The translations under genes and the position numbers were made by a program. 44,469 bases of DNA, from contig JAFRZM010000010.1 in NCBI GenBank assembly GCA_017442585.1, forward strand, positions 1-44,469, read 5' to 3'. The stretch is from Lachnospiraceae bacterium. Lineage in GTDB: Bacteria > Bacillota > Clostridia > Lachnospirales > Lachnospiraceae. Position 1 is the first letter of the stretch. The number at the start of each line of letters is the position of its first letter. The notes beneath the pieces were generated by a model. The model did no database searches. It worked only from the letters and a program-made list of their open reading frames with translations, and had not been told where the DNA came from. Positions 22,208-31,239 of this stretch are shown one piece after another.

Positions 22208-23086
22208 TTACAAATTACTTAGCGAATCTCTCACGCCTTGTTCAAAGGTGATGCACGGCTTCCAATCGGTGTCCGCTTTAAGTTTCGATATATCAGGGCT
22301 TAGGGAAACGTATGGATTTGGATCTTCGCCATACGATACCTTACCATGCGTTCCGGTTATATCTTCCATTATCTTTACATATTCCTTTAGCGGTCTGTAG
22401 TCGCCTGCTGCCACGTTATAGATTTCACCGCTTTTACCTCTTTCTACAAGCGCAATTAAAGCATTCGCAGCATCCCTTGCATCGAGATAATCCCAATTTT
22501 GATTACACGAGGACAAAGCAAACTCCTTATCCTCTTTTAACGCTTTAAGTAACGCAGGTAACATTCGGTTTTCAGGTTCCTGCACTCCATATAGACTAAA
22601 AATTCTCGCCCAAATCCAATCTAAATCAAGGTCGGATGCAAGTTTTCTTGAAAGATAAAGTGTCGCAACTTTCGCAGCTCCATATGCACAGAAAGGATTC
22701 GGTGTTAAGTCTTCTGTTTCAATTTCACGTGTTGCACCATATTCAGCCTGCGAGCCCGTGGTTATAATGCGCTTGCAATTAAGCCTTTTTAGTTCCTTTA
22801 TAAGCTTAATAGCCGCATCGACGTTCTTCTTCTGTGATTCGAAATCATTGCGTTTGCCCGCCCACGCAAGATGGAAGGCTACATCTGCATCTTTTACCTT
22901 GTCCGGTAATAAAAAGTCACCCATAAGGTCAACTTCTATCATCTCTACATTAGGCATACCCTTAAGCAATTCGTTATGCATCGATCCCGGGTACACTAAA
23001 GCAAAGACCCTATCTCCACGGTCCGACAATGCCTTTGTTAAGTTATAACCCAAAAATCCGGCTGCACCGGTTACTATTACTCGCAT
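22208..23086 (-). CDS. NAD-dependent sugar epimerase/dehydratase (extended SDR)
   Basis: A 292-residue extended short-chain dehydrogenase. The Rossmann motif is VTGAAGFLGYNL (5-16; TGxxGxxG), with HLAWAG at 72-77 and catalytic YxxxK at AYGAAK (Y135, K139). Family members change C4, C5 or C6 of nucleotide sugars. It is shorter than typical GDP-mannose or CDP-glucose 4,6-dehydratases (about 340-360), so a 4-epimerase or 4-keto reductase is likelier, but the substrate cannot be read. GGAAAGG precedes the ATG. It follows the transketolase C-half by 16 bases. Confidence 0.85.
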   Translation of the reverse strand: MRVIVTGAAGFLGYNLTKALSDRGDRVFALVYPGSMHNELLKGMPNVEMIEVDLMGDFLLPDKVKDADVAFHLAWAGKRNDFESQKKNVDAAIKLIKELKRLNCKRIITTGSQAEYGATREIETEDLTPNPFCAYGAAKVATLYLSRKLASDLDLDWIWARIFSLYGVQEPENRMLPALLKALKEDKEFALSSCNQNWDYLDARDAANALIALVERGKSGEIYNVAAGDYRPLKEYVKIMEDITGTHGKVSYGEDPNPYVSLSPDISKLKADTDWKPCITFEQGVRDSLSNL

Positions 23087-23102
23087 AAACTATTCCTTTC
23101 CT

Positions 23103-24032
23103 TTAAAGCATCGACTTCATCGTTTCATATATTCCGTCCGCATCCATCTTAAATTCATGATAAAGATAAGGCGCATGTGCCATCGGAACAAACTCATCTT
23201 TCACGCCAAGTATTTTAAGCTTCGTGCTTATTCCTTCTTCTGCAATTACAGTTCCTACGATGCTTCCAAGTCCACCCGATACATTATGATCTTGTACGAC
23301 TACCACTTTGCCCGTTTTTGATGCGCTTATTACAGCTTCCCTATCTATAGGTTTAACAGAATAAAGATCGATAACTCTTATATCCTTGCCACAGTCTTCT
23401 TTTATCTTATGTACAGCTTCTATAGCATATTGTACTGTGACGCCCGTGCAAAGAATCGCACCGTCATCACCCTTCACAGCTTCTATCGAGCCGCCCGGCC
23501 TTACATCTATATTCTCATCATATATATCATCCACAGGTTCAACCGTACATCTCACATACATCGGGCCTTCATGAATAAGCGAATAATCCATGACCTTCCT
23601 TGCAAGTACCGCATCGCTTACTTCAAAGACTGCAATATTCGGAATCGAAGTCATAATGCCCACGTCTTCTATTCCCCAATGCGTAGCGCCAGATATTCCG
23701 CCTGACACACCTGCATATACACTTATAAGTCGCACGTTCCTATTTCCATATGCAACATCGGTTCTGACCTGTTCCAATGCTCTCATCGACAAAAACGGAG
23801 CCATCGAAAACGTATACGGAATAAAACCTTCCGTTGCCATACCTGCCGCAAAAGATACCATATTCTGCTCAGCGATTCCAACATTAAAAGAACGATTTGG
23901 ATACTTCTCGATGAAGCTTTTATTTCTGCATGTTCCGGCGAGGTCGGCATTAACGAGAAGCACTTTGGCCTCTTTATCACCAAGGGTTGTCATGTATTCA
24001 CCGATAACATTTCTAAGGAAACTCTTACTCAT
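23103..24032 (-). CDS. Transketolase, C-terminal subunit (split enzyme)
   Basis: A 309-residue pyrimidine-binding plus C-terminal half of transketolase. It has NVGIAEQNMVSFAAGMATEG, which contains the catalytic glutamate of the cofactor site, then THWGIEDVGIMTSIPN and a C-terminal domain with VVVQDHNVSGGLGSIVG. With the N-half encoded just upstream it should form one heterotetrameric enzyme that moves two-carbon ketol units and can make sedoheptulose 7-phosphate. The gene overlaps the N-subunit by 8 bases (ATG within CATGAGTAA), giving balanced coupled translation. Split transketolases recur in surface-glycan clusters. Confidence 0.92.
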   Translation of the reverse strand: MSKSFLRNVIGEYMTTLGDKEAKVLLVNADLAGTCRNKSFIEKYPNRSFNVGIAEQNMVSFAAGMATEGFIPYTFSMAPFLSMRALEQVRTDVAYGNRNVRLISVYAGVSGGISGATHWGIEDVGIMTSIPNIAVFEVSDAVLARKVMDYSLIHEGPMYVRCTVEPVDDIYDENIDVRPGGSIEAVKGDDGAILCTGVTVQYAIEAVHKIKEDCGKDIRVIDLYSVKPIDREAVISASKTGKVVVVQDHNVSGGLGSIVGTVIAEEGISTKLKILGVKDEFVPMAHAPYLYHEFKMDADGIYETMKSML

Positions 24033-24870
24033 GACCCCACCTCTTTACATACTGATCTTTAAGCGCGGAAATTGCCTCTTTAAGCTCGTCGTCGCTTACC
24101 TTACCCGCATGGTAACATGGATTATTCTCCATAAAGGATACGCCCTTGCCCTTGACGGTATGAGACACTATGCACGTCGGAACATCCGAATCCGCACCCG
24201 GGAGCGCATCAAACGCGCCCACAATTTCTTCTATATTGTTACCGTCTATCTCGATGACATTCCAGCCAAAAGTACGATACTTATCAGCTATATTGCCAAG
24301 GCCTGTTATGTCTTCTATTTTCCCATCTGCCTCTAAACCGTTATTATCAACTATCGCAACAAGATTACCGAGCTTATAGTTTACGGCATTTATCGCAGCT
24401 TCATATATCGAACCCTCGGACTGCTCGCCGTCACCCATTACGGTATATACGCGACTTTTCTTATTACCCTTAAGCCGAAGCGCTGCTGCCATACCGCAAG
24501 CCACAGGCATACCATGTCCTAAGCTTCCTGTAGATACCTCAACATAAGGATTAACAAGATTGCAGGAATGCATAGAAAACCTGCCTTCATCAGTCGCATA
24601 TTCATTTATAACATCTTCTGCCAAAAAGCATCCTATCATCGCCTGGCAAAAACTTGTAACAGCAGATGCATGGCCCTTTGAAAGGACGAATCTGTCACGG
24701 TCTTCCGCGTTAATATTTTTCGGATCGTAATTCATATACTTAAGCCAAAGCACCGTCATTACATCTGCCACCGACAAATCGCCGCCGATATGAATGCTTT
24801 CGCGATTACACAATGTAAGCAGATTGATTCTAATCTCAAGAGCCGCTTTTTCAAGGTCTTTTATAGTCAT
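24025..24870 (-). CDS. Transketolase, N-terminal subunit (split enzyme)
   Basis: A 281-residue ThDP-binding half. It shows HIGGDLSVADVMTVLWLKYM, FVLSKGHASAV, GSLGHGMPVACG and the cofactor motif VMGDGEQSEGSIYEAAINA, ending in the NNG characteristic of the GDG-N(25-30)-NN pattern. It pairs with the downstream C-terminal subunit. Placement within a NeuB/RfbF cluster suggests a dedicated role in making or elongating a special sugar rather than central pentose metabolism. AAAGGTGG lies about 10 bases from the ATG. It follows an FkbM methyltransferase gene by 33 bases. Confidence 0.93.
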   Translation of the reverse strand: MTIKDLEKAALEIRINLLTLCNRESIHIGGDLSVADVMTVLWLKYMNYDPKNINAEDRDRFVLSKGHASAVTSFCQAMIGCFLAEDVINEYATDEGRFSMHSCNLVNPYVEVSTGSLGHGMPVACGMAAALRLKGNKKSRVYTVMGDGEQSEGSIYEAAINAVNYKLGNLVAIVDNNGLEADGKIEDITGLGNIADKYRTFGWNVIEIDGNNIEEIVGAFDALPGADSDVPTCIVSHTVKGKGVSFMENNPCYHAGKVSDDELKEAISALKDQYVKRWGHE

Positions 24871-24903
24871 AAAACTTAAACCACCTTTTTTAAATCAAGC
24901 GCA

Positions 24904-26106
24904 TTACCTTAAATGCTCAACATCATTTTTGTCTACTGCATAGCATACGACGTCATGGCCGACGGAGCTATGCACTCTATACCGGATTCTGTAATCCGGA
25001 TTTAGTTTCTTTAAAAGAATCGGAATCTCCATAAACTGCTTTAAGCCATGATACATAGAAATTGCGCAAAGCGGCTTTTGTTCCTTTATTATATGTTCAG
25101 CACCATGTATTGCAGGGATTTCGCTATTCTCGATATCCATCTTTATAAAGGTAACTTTTTTGCCTTTTAAACATTCGTCCAAAGCATTAACTTCCGCAAA
25201 AAGGCACTCTTCATTATTTGCCTCTACCGTATCAGAAATATGACTTCCGTCGTTTTGTGCTACAATCTCAACTTTCTCATACTTATCATACAAACCATAC
25301 GGATAAACTCGATACTTATCTGCGTCTTTTTCAACTTTTTTTATCTGAGCTTCGAGCCTTGACCTATTAACATCTTCGAGTTCGAAACCGTAGTATTTTT
25401 CGTATTCCCCATTTGTCCAATCGTTATACGTAACAAAGGTGTCTCCGCAAAACGCACCGCCATCGACAAAGCATTCATCTTTTCTAGGCTTTAAGAAATC
25501 CGGGAAATAATGCTTAGGCTCAAACCATTTTTCGATAATATTATCCGCATCTATATCTCTATAGTCTTTTAACAACACTTCCACATAGTCACGTATCAAT
25601 TCCTTAGACTCAGCATCTTCAGCATAATCCAACATCGTCATTATGTTTTTCAAAAAGTCGTCCTTATCTATTTCCACGATTTCCTGAATCATGTATGCCA
25701 TATTCTTCCATAACGGTCCTCTTACCACATTTTTAAAACCGGCATCATTCAGCTGACCGTTTATAGCATCATTGATCTTTCTTACCCCATTGGAAGGACT
25801 TACAAAAACAAGACATTCGTCCTTATACTTACACAATTCATCGAATGTTATAAGCTTGGCTTCTCCTTTATACGTTGCCTTTACCGATTCATAATTATTA
25901 TCGCAAACGAAATCAACAGGCACACCGAACCTACCCATCATACGAAGCATTTCTCCACCCAACGAGCCCATTCCGAATATACAAATATACTTGTACTTAT
26001 TTCTCAGTTCTTTAAAGTATTCTGCCCGGCTATTATTCTTTACCGCTTCTTTCGCAGTTTCAAAACATTCTTCAATTATTCTTGCTACATCTTCCTTTAC
26101 GCTCAT
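24904..26106 (-). CDS. FkbM family methyltransferase with N-terminal Rossmann-like domain (A)
   Basis: A 400-residue two-domain protein. The N-terminal half has a nucleotide-binding-like stretch, YICIFGMGSLGGEMLRMMGR, then FVCDNN. The C-terminal half is an FkbM SAM-dependent methyltransferase, with FVDGGAFCGDTFVTYNDW, FELEDVNRSRLEAQI, FIKMDIENSEIPAIHGAEHI and SMYHGLKQFMEIP. It should O-methylate a sugar or a glycan intermediate. It lies 26 bases downstream of a paralogue of the same layout. AGAGG precedes the ATG. The substrate is unknown; N-terminal domains of this kind occur in glycan-cluster FkbM proteins. Confidence 0.85.
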   Translation of the reverse strand: MSVKEDVARIIEECFETAKEAVKNNSRAEYFKELRNKYKYICIFGMGSLGGEMLRMMGRFGVPVDFVCDNNYESVKATYKGEAKLITFDELCKYKDECLVFVSPSNGVRKINDAINGQLNDAGFKNVVRGPLWKNMAYMIQEIVEIDKDDFLKNIMTMLDYAEDAESKELIRDYVEVLLKDYRDIDADNIIEKWFEPKHYFPDFLKPRKDECFVDGGAFCGDTFVTYNDWTNGEYEKYYGFELEDVNRSRLEAQIKKVEKDADKYRVYPYGLYDKYEKVEIVAQNDGSHISDTVEANNEECLFAEVNALDECLKGKKVTFIKMDIENSEIPAIHGAEHIIKEQKPLCAISMYHGLKQFMEIPILLKKLNPDYRIRYRVHSSVGHDVVCYAVDKNDVEHLR

Positions 26107-26132
26107 AGAAACCTCTTCATATTCTTCTCAAT

Positions 26133-27182
26133 TTATATTGCATATAATACCGAATCAAGATCCATCGTTGTATGATGTCTGAAATACAGCTTGTAATCAG
26201 GATTAAACTCTTTGATACATTCAGCAACTTCCACGTAATGCTCAATCAAGTGATACACGCAAATCGCGAGCTTTGGCCTATTTTTCTTAATAAGATTTTC
26301 CGCTCCCTTTAATGCCAAGACCTCGCTTCCCTCTATATCCATCCAGATTAAAGTCGCATCGTTTACATCTGCATCGTCGAGTTTCACCGCCTTAATTGTT
26401 TCGGCGTTTTCGTTTATAGGCTCGTTTTCTCTTACCGCTACAACATGCGCCGATAAGTCAACCGAATTATCAAGCAAAAGCGTGACATTCTCATTAAACA
26501 AGCCATTTTCGCGAACTACTATATTAGGATTATCCTTATACTTATCGCGCAACAAGTCGGCATATTTTGCATTAGGTTCAAAAGCATAACATTTTATCTT
26601 AGGGTTAATCATAAGTGCCCTATCGATATGCTCGCAGTTATAACATCCTCCCGCGATAATCACATCATTATCGTTTAGGTTAGGAATCACATCGTTTCCG
26701 TAATACGGATTAAAAGAGATACAAGACGGCGCATATATAACGCCACGTCTATAATCTTCTATCTTCGTTCTGAATAATTCTTTCGAAAGGTCATCCGATA
26801 ACCATGACTCTACTCTGTCAATCCTATCCTTGTTATCCTTTATAAATATATAATCATCGATGGATTTTACGGTTATCGTCATGAAATAATATGCACCCAT
26901 ATGGCGGAGCTGATCTACTATCGCCAGCCAATGGGTTGCAATAATAATAACCGTCTTTTTATAATCCTCGCTCATAACTTTTTTCGGATCTTCAATGGTT
27001 AAATTTCCAAGCCACTTTGTGCCCCATTTTTCTGGATTATTATCAACAACATACTTAGGCATCGGAAGTACACCGGAAGCTAAATACTTATTATAAAACT
27101 CCGCGCTTTTTACTCCCGCTCCAAACAATATCCAATCATAATCCGAAGGTTTTGCAAGAATTTCATCGATAAAATTATACAT
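26133..27182 (-). CDS. FkbM family methyltransferase with N-terminal Rossmann-like domain (B)
   Basis: A 349-residue paralogue of the next gene. The N-terminal half has DYDWILFGAGVKSAEFYNKY and YVVDNNPEKWG; the C-terminal half has CYAFEPNAKYADLLRDKY, LIWMDIEGSEVLALKGAENL and ICVYHLIEHYVEVAE. The start at 27182 is chosen because GAAGGAGA, formed by the end of the aminotransferase gene, lies about 10 bases upstream. The longer frame from 27218 overlaps that gene and lacks a ribosome site. The start is 7 bases after the aminotransferase stop. Two methyltransferases imply two methylation positions or two different sugars. Confidence 0.85.
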   Translation of the reverse strand: MYNFIDEILAKPSDYDWILFGAGVKSAEFYNKYLASGVLPMPKYVVDNNPEKWGTKWLGNLTIEDPKKVMSEDYKKTVIIIATHWLAIVDQLRHMGAYYFMTITVKSIDDYIFIKDNKDRIDRVESWLSDDLSKELFRTKIEDYRRGVIYAPSCISFNPYYGNDVIPNLNDNDVIIAGGCYNCEHIDRALMINPKIKCYAFEPNAKYADLLRDKYKDNPNIVVRENGLFNENVTLLLDNSVDLSAHVVAVRENEPINENAETIKAVKLDDADVNDATLIWMDIEGSEVLALKGAENLIKKNRPKLAICVYHLIEHYVEVAECIKEFNPDYKLYFRHHTTMDLDSVLYAI

Positions 27183-27189
27183 TCGCAAC

Positions 27190-28422
27190 CTATTCTCCTT
27201 CTTTGAACATTTTTTCAATCCCGTTTATAAGATAATCAAATTCCTCTTCCGTTAAATAATAATTCGGCAATAACCTTATCGTTCTTCCCGAATTGCAGTC
27301 CTGCAAAAGCAAATTCTGCTTCAACGCATTCAGGACAAAGCTCGAACCTTTTATGGCTGCTTCCTTATCGGAAATGCTTTCATCCGATATGTCAAAGCCG
27401 CACATAAGTCCGCATCCACGCGCGTTTCTTATTCTATCCGGATATTTCTTTTCTAATTCTTTAAGCTTTGAAAGTAACAATTCGCCTTTCTTTACATTAC
27501 TTTCCAATAATCCGCCCTTTTTAATTGTATCAATTACTCCGCAAATAATCGCAGAGGCAAACGGATCGTTCTGATGCGAAGAATACATATGCATAACATA
27601 TGAATCTTCATTAAAAGAATTACCGTTAAACAAAACTGCTGAAACAGGGTATCCCGCACCGAGTCCTTTTGATAATGTAATTGCATCAGGCACAACTCCG
27701 TATCTTTGACAGCAAAACCAAAAGCCGGTTCTTCCCATTCCGGTCTGTGCCTCATCAAAAGCAAGGAATATTCCATTACTTTTAAGGATTCTTTGTGTTT
27801 CAACAAAATAACGCTCATAAGGAATAATAAGTCCTCCCGACGATACAATCGGTTCAAAGAACGCGCATGCAATCCTATCTTTATATGTCTGCACAGTAGT
27901 CTCAAGCACCTCAAGACACTTATCTATTTCATCTTCTGAATTATTCTTCGGAACCGGAACCACATATGTATCAGGAACAGCAGGTCTTACATGTCTTCCT
28001 GCCATAGAATAGCTTTCCGTACCATGCGTAAGGCCATGATATGCTCTGTCAAAGCAAATGACTCCGGGCTTATTATTTAAAAACTTTAAATATCTAAGGC
28101 AAGCCTCATTTGCTTCGGCGCCTGTAGATAATATAACCACTCTGGCATTCATTTCCGGACATATATCATGTAAATAATCAGCTGCTTTTACCGCGTCCTC
28201 GGACAATGCTAAAGTTCCCGTGTTTTGAATCTTCAAGGAACTGTCCGCTACTATCTTTGCAATATCCTTATTCGAATGTCCCAAAATCGCGCAAAACTGT
28301 CCGGAGTTTAAATCAAGATATTTATTTCCGGAGGTATCATATACCCATGAACCTTCGCCTCTTGATAATACAATCGGTAATTGTGTTAATACAGGGAAAA
28401 AATGTCTCGTAAAATTGTCCAT
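27190..28422 (-). CDS. Class III PLP aminotransferase (aspartate aminotransferase family)
   Basis: A 410-residue fold-type I enzyme of the class III (acetylornithine/glutamate-1-semialdehyde) group. Motifs are STGAEANEACLRYLKF (99-114), FFEPIVSSGG (188-197), DEAQTGMGRTGFW (223-235) and TLSKGLGAGYPVSA with the PLP lysine K252. Sugar aminotransferases are more often of the DegT type, so a class III member in a glycan cluster is notable. It may act on an aldehyde or keto group of an acyclic or side-chain carbon, or make an amino-acid substituent. It follows the ThDP enzyme by 12 bases; AAGAGG lies before the ATG. Confidence 0.88.
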   Translation of the reverse strand: MDNFTRHFFPVLTQLPIVLSRGEGSWVYDTSGNKYLDLNSGQFCAILGHSNKDIAKIVADSSLKIQNTGTLALSEDAVKAADYLHDICPEMNARVVILSTGAEANEACLRYLKFLNNKPGVICFDRAYHGLTHGTESYSMAGRHVRPAVPDTYVVPVPKNNSEDEIDKCLEVLETTVQTYKDRIACAFFEPIVSSGGLIIPYERYFVETQRILKSNGIFLAFDEAQTGMGRTGFWFCCQRYGVVPDAITLSKGLGAGYPVSAVLFNGNSFNEDSYVMHMYSSHQNDPFASAIICGVIDTIKKGGLLESNVKKGELLLSKLKELEKKYPDRIRNARGCGLMCGFDISDESISDKEAAIKGSSFVLNALKQNLLLQDCNSGRTIRLLPNYYLTEEEFDYLINGIEKMFKEGE

Positions 28423-28434
28423 ATATATTTCCTC

Positions 28435-30180
28435 TTATAACTTCGGCCACATGTCTTCCAATAATCCCGACTTCATCTGTCCGTTCTCGCCGACATATGC
28501 TTTAACACGCGGCGATACTGTTTCTGTCGGATCCATATGAAGCATTACAAGTATAGGCTTGTCGTCCTTCATAATATTAGGTAAAAGCTCATCCAATTCA
28601 GTATTATTCTTAATTTCTAAGGTTTCAAACCCATAAGCTCCTGCCACTTTTATCATGTTCGGAATCGTATGACCGCTGTCCTCACTACTTCCTACATAAT
28701 GTCCTTCGAAGTTATTACGCTGCATATTACGGATACTAGCATATCCGCCGTTACTCCAAATAAACATCTTTACCGGAAGATTAAGGCGATGCATCGTTTC
28801 TAATTCCTGGATATTAAGCTGGAACGCGCCGTCACCGTTTATAAGAATTGTTCTTCTCTTATTATTTGCAACGCAGGCACCGATAGAATACGGAAGTCCG
28901 AATCCCATAGAACCGAGTCCTGCAGCATTTTTCATCTTCTGACCATCTTTAATCCTAAAAGCCTGATACGTAATCTCGCCCGCGCCTCCGGAACTTTCAG
29001 GAACAATTACATCATCGTTTCTTAAAAGTTCACATAATCTATCCGTGAAATAGTATGCCGAAACGAAATCTTTAACCTCTTTATGTGCAGATGTAACTGC
29101 AGGGAACTTGCGGCGCTTTTCTTTACAGAAATCAAGCCACTCCTGCCAGCTAAACTCTATGCCTTCAGTGCATATTTTTTCATTAAGTGCTACTATAAAC
29201 TCTTTTGCATCGCAGGCCTTCTTTATTTCTGCGCTCATGCCCATGCGTTTAAGCTCATTTTCATCAATATCGATAATGACTTTTTTAGCATTAAACGCAA
29301 AATGCTCGTCATTAAACGCTGTAATACTTGTATCAATTCTTGAGCCTACAGAGATTAAAAGGTCTGCCTCTTGTAAAATAAGGTTCGCGCCTCTATCTCC
29401 CATGATGCCCGGATGTCCGACGTAAAGTTCATCATCCTCCGCGAACATGTCTATCGTCTTCCATGTTGTCTGCACCGGAATTTTAACCTTTGACAATAAT
29501 TCCTTTAATTCAGAAACTCCGCCCGAAAGCTTTATTCCGTTACCGGCTAAAAGAAGCGGTTTTTTAGATTCTTTTATTAAATCAACCGTCGTCTTAATGA
29601 CTTCTGTCAAATCCGGCTTATTTTCATCGGAAGGTGTATATCCTTCCAAACTATCTTCATCAATCATCGTGCCCTGAACATCAAGCGGCACATCAAGCCA
29701 TACCGGTCCCTGACGGCCGGTTGTCGCTTCACTCCATGCTTTTTCAAGGTAATACTTTATTCTTTCAGGTTCAAGTACCTGCACCGCGAACTTCGTAATC
29801 GGAGTAACCATAGGAACAATCTGTACTTCCTGCGATCCGATCTGGCGCACGTTTTTATCACCTACAAGATCCGCGCGCTTTGCCTGTCCGGATATTATAA
29901 ACATCGGTGTCGAATCAATCCAGCCTGCCGTAACCGCGGTTATGGCATTAGTAGCACCCGGACCCGATGTAACTACGCAAAGTCCCGGCGTATTTGTATG
30001 CTGGCCATACGCTTCCGCTGCAACCGACGCTCCCTGCTCATGTAAAAACGGGATATACCCGATTCCCGATTTACCGAGTGAATCTACCAAATGCATAGCG
30101 CCTCCGCCCGGAAGCATAAACGCATGGCGAACACCTTTTTCTTTTAAAAATTTAAAAACGTAATCAGACAGTTTAATCAT
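28435..30180 (-). CDS. ThDP-dependent enzyme, acetolactate synthase-like
   Basis: A 581-residue three-domain ThDP enzyme. The catalytic glutamate is in FLHEQGASVAAEAYG (E48). The middle domain runs about 195-330. The cofactor motif is INGDGAFQLNIQELETMHRL (GDG 449-451, N456), ending NGGY. It groups by pattern with acetolactate synthase and related enzymes such as YerE, which adds a two-carbon acetyl unit from pyruvate to a keto sugar. No small regulatory subunit or other branched-chain amino acid gene is adjacent, so a role in branched-sugar synthesis is more likely than valine synthesis. Its ATG directly abuts the stop of the HAD-SIS gene. Confidence 0.87.
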   Translation of the reverse strand: MIKLSDYVFKFLKEKGVRHAFMLPGGGAMHLVDSLGKSGIGYIPFLHEQGASVAAEAYGQHTNTPGLCVVTSGPGATNAITAVTAGWIDSTPMFIISGQAKRADLVGDKNVRQIGSQEVQIVPMVTPITKFAVQVLEPERIKYYLEKAWSEATTGRQGPVWLDVPLDVQGTMIDEDSLEGYTPSDENKPDLTEVIKTTVDLIKESKKPLLLAGNGIKLSGGVSELKELLSKVKIPVQTTWKTIDMFAEDDELYVGHPGIMGDRGANLILQEADLLISVGSRIDTSITAFNDEHFAFNAKKVIIDIDENELKRMGMSAEIKKACDAKEFIVALNEKICTEGIEFSWQEWLDFCKEKRRKFPAVTSAHKEVKDFVSAYYFTDRLCELLRNDDVIVPESSGGAGEITYQAFRIKDGQKMKNAAGLGSMGFGLPYSIGACVANNKRRTILINGDGAFQLNIQELETMHRLNLPVKMFIWSNGGYASIRNMQRNNFEGHYVGSSEDSGHTIPNMIKVAGAYGFETLEIKNNTELDELLPNIMKDDKPILVMLHMDPTETVSPRVKAYVGENGQMKSGLLEDMWPKL

Positions 30181-31236
30181 CTAGCCAAACATTCTCCATT
30201 CTACGTATTCTGCAATTACATGACCGATAAAAATATGTGCCTCCTGAATTCGAGGTGTTATTCTTGACGGGACTCTTATTATATATTCCGCATATGTATT
30301 TATCATCGGATCTTCATTGTTACCGGTTAAAAGGACCGTTATAATACCGTTCCCTTTTGCATATCGAAGTGCTTCGACTACATCCTTCGATGTACCGCTT
30401 GTTGAAATACCGATAAGCATGTCGCCCGATTTCGCTTTGGCCTCAAGCTGTCGAGCGAAGATTCGCTCGAAACTGTAGTCGTTGCCGATTGCTGTTATTG
30501 TTGATGTGTTTACAGATAACGCTTCGGCATTTAACCCCGGACGTTCCTTATAGAAACGGCTTACAAATTCTGTCGCGATATGCTGCGCATCTGCCGCGCT
30601 TCCGCCGTTACCGCAGGTAAAAAGGCGATTTCCGTTTTTAAAAAGTTCTATAAGTTTATCGCCTATTGCCGTTACCGCATCGGTGACTGCTCTATCCGTC
30701 GCAAGAGTTTTGAAAATATCTGTATGCTCCTGCAATCTCTTGTAAAAATAATTGTGAGAAGAAAACTCATCGTTATATTCTTCGAGAATAGTTAAAAGCT
30801 CCCAAATACAGCCTTTACCACCGTCGTTTTGAAGAATCATCTTGGCTGCTGCCTTGGCCTTATCAATTGCATTTCTCGGACATACGCCAAGTCCCGCGAA
30901 AGTCAAAGGCTCAACGTCGTACTTACCGTCACCGACGTAGCAGATATGTTCTCGCGAAATTCCGGTTCCTTCTTCTATCTGAAGCATTGCATCCTTTTTC
31001 GTCTTGCTGCCTCTATAGAAATACTCCCACGGAAATCTTTTTTCGAAATAATCAACTATGTCCGTATCTTCACCGGTTATCGCAGCAATCTTATATCCGC
31101 GACGATGAAGCTCAAATATCGCATCGACATCTTTTAAGTTAATCTGCTTTTGCTCATGACCTTCGGAATCAATTATCATAGATCCGTCAGTTATAACGCC
31201 GTCAATATCAAATACAATGAGTTCGATTTTCTCCAT
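30181..31236 (-). CDS. Fusion of KdsC-type HAD phosphatase and GmhA-type SIS sugar isomerase
   Basis: A 351-residue bifunctional protein. Residues 1-155 are a KdsC-like C0 HAD phosphatase: FDIDGVITDG (D10, D12), ITGEDTD (T54), SKTKK and YVGDGKYD (D103, D107), ending GGKGCIWELLTIL like KdsC. Residues about 160-351 are a SIS isomerase of the GmhA group: FTCGNGGSAADAQHIATEFV with E223, LIGISTSGTSKDVV, and RIQEAHI with Q331 and H334, matching sedoheptulose 7-phosphate isomerase active-site residues. Both active sites look intact. It lies 3 bases after the SAF-less NeuB homologue. Together they resemble a KDO- or KDN-type route: isomerase, PEP condensation, dephosphorylation. Confidence 0.9.
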   Translation of the reverse strand: MEKIELIVFDIDGVITDGSMIIDSEGHEQKQINLKDVDAIFELHRRGYKIAAITGEDTDIVDYFEKRFPWEYFYRGSKTKKDAMLQIEEGTGISREHICYVGDGKYDVEPLTFAGLGVCPRNAIDKAKAAAKMILQNDGGKGCIWELLTILEEYNDEFSSHNYFYKRLQEHTDIFKTLATDRAVTDAVTAIGDKLIELFKNGNRLFTCGNGGSAADAQHIATEFVSRFYKERPGLNAEALSVNTSTITAIGNDYSFERIFARQLEAKAKSGDMLIGISTSGTSKDVVEALRYAKGNGIITVLLTGNNEDPMINTYAEYIIRVPSRITPRIQEAHIFIGHVIAEYVEWRMFG

Positions 31237-31239
31237 GGC

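Noticed and set aside
23590-24336. A 248-codon open frame on the plus strand across both transketolase genes
   Set aside because: It is antisense to two clearly conserved genes, has no ribosome site and an unusual composition; an antisense shadow.
27534-27914. A 126-codon minus-strand frame inside the class III aminotransferase gene
   Set aside because: The aminotransferase frame has all family motifs over this region; the other frame has no recognisable domain and no ribosome site.
28435-30180. ThDP enzyme called as acetolactate synthase of valine/isoleucine synthesis
   Set aside because: There is no small subunit or ilv gene nearby, and the surroundings are sugar genes; specificity left open.
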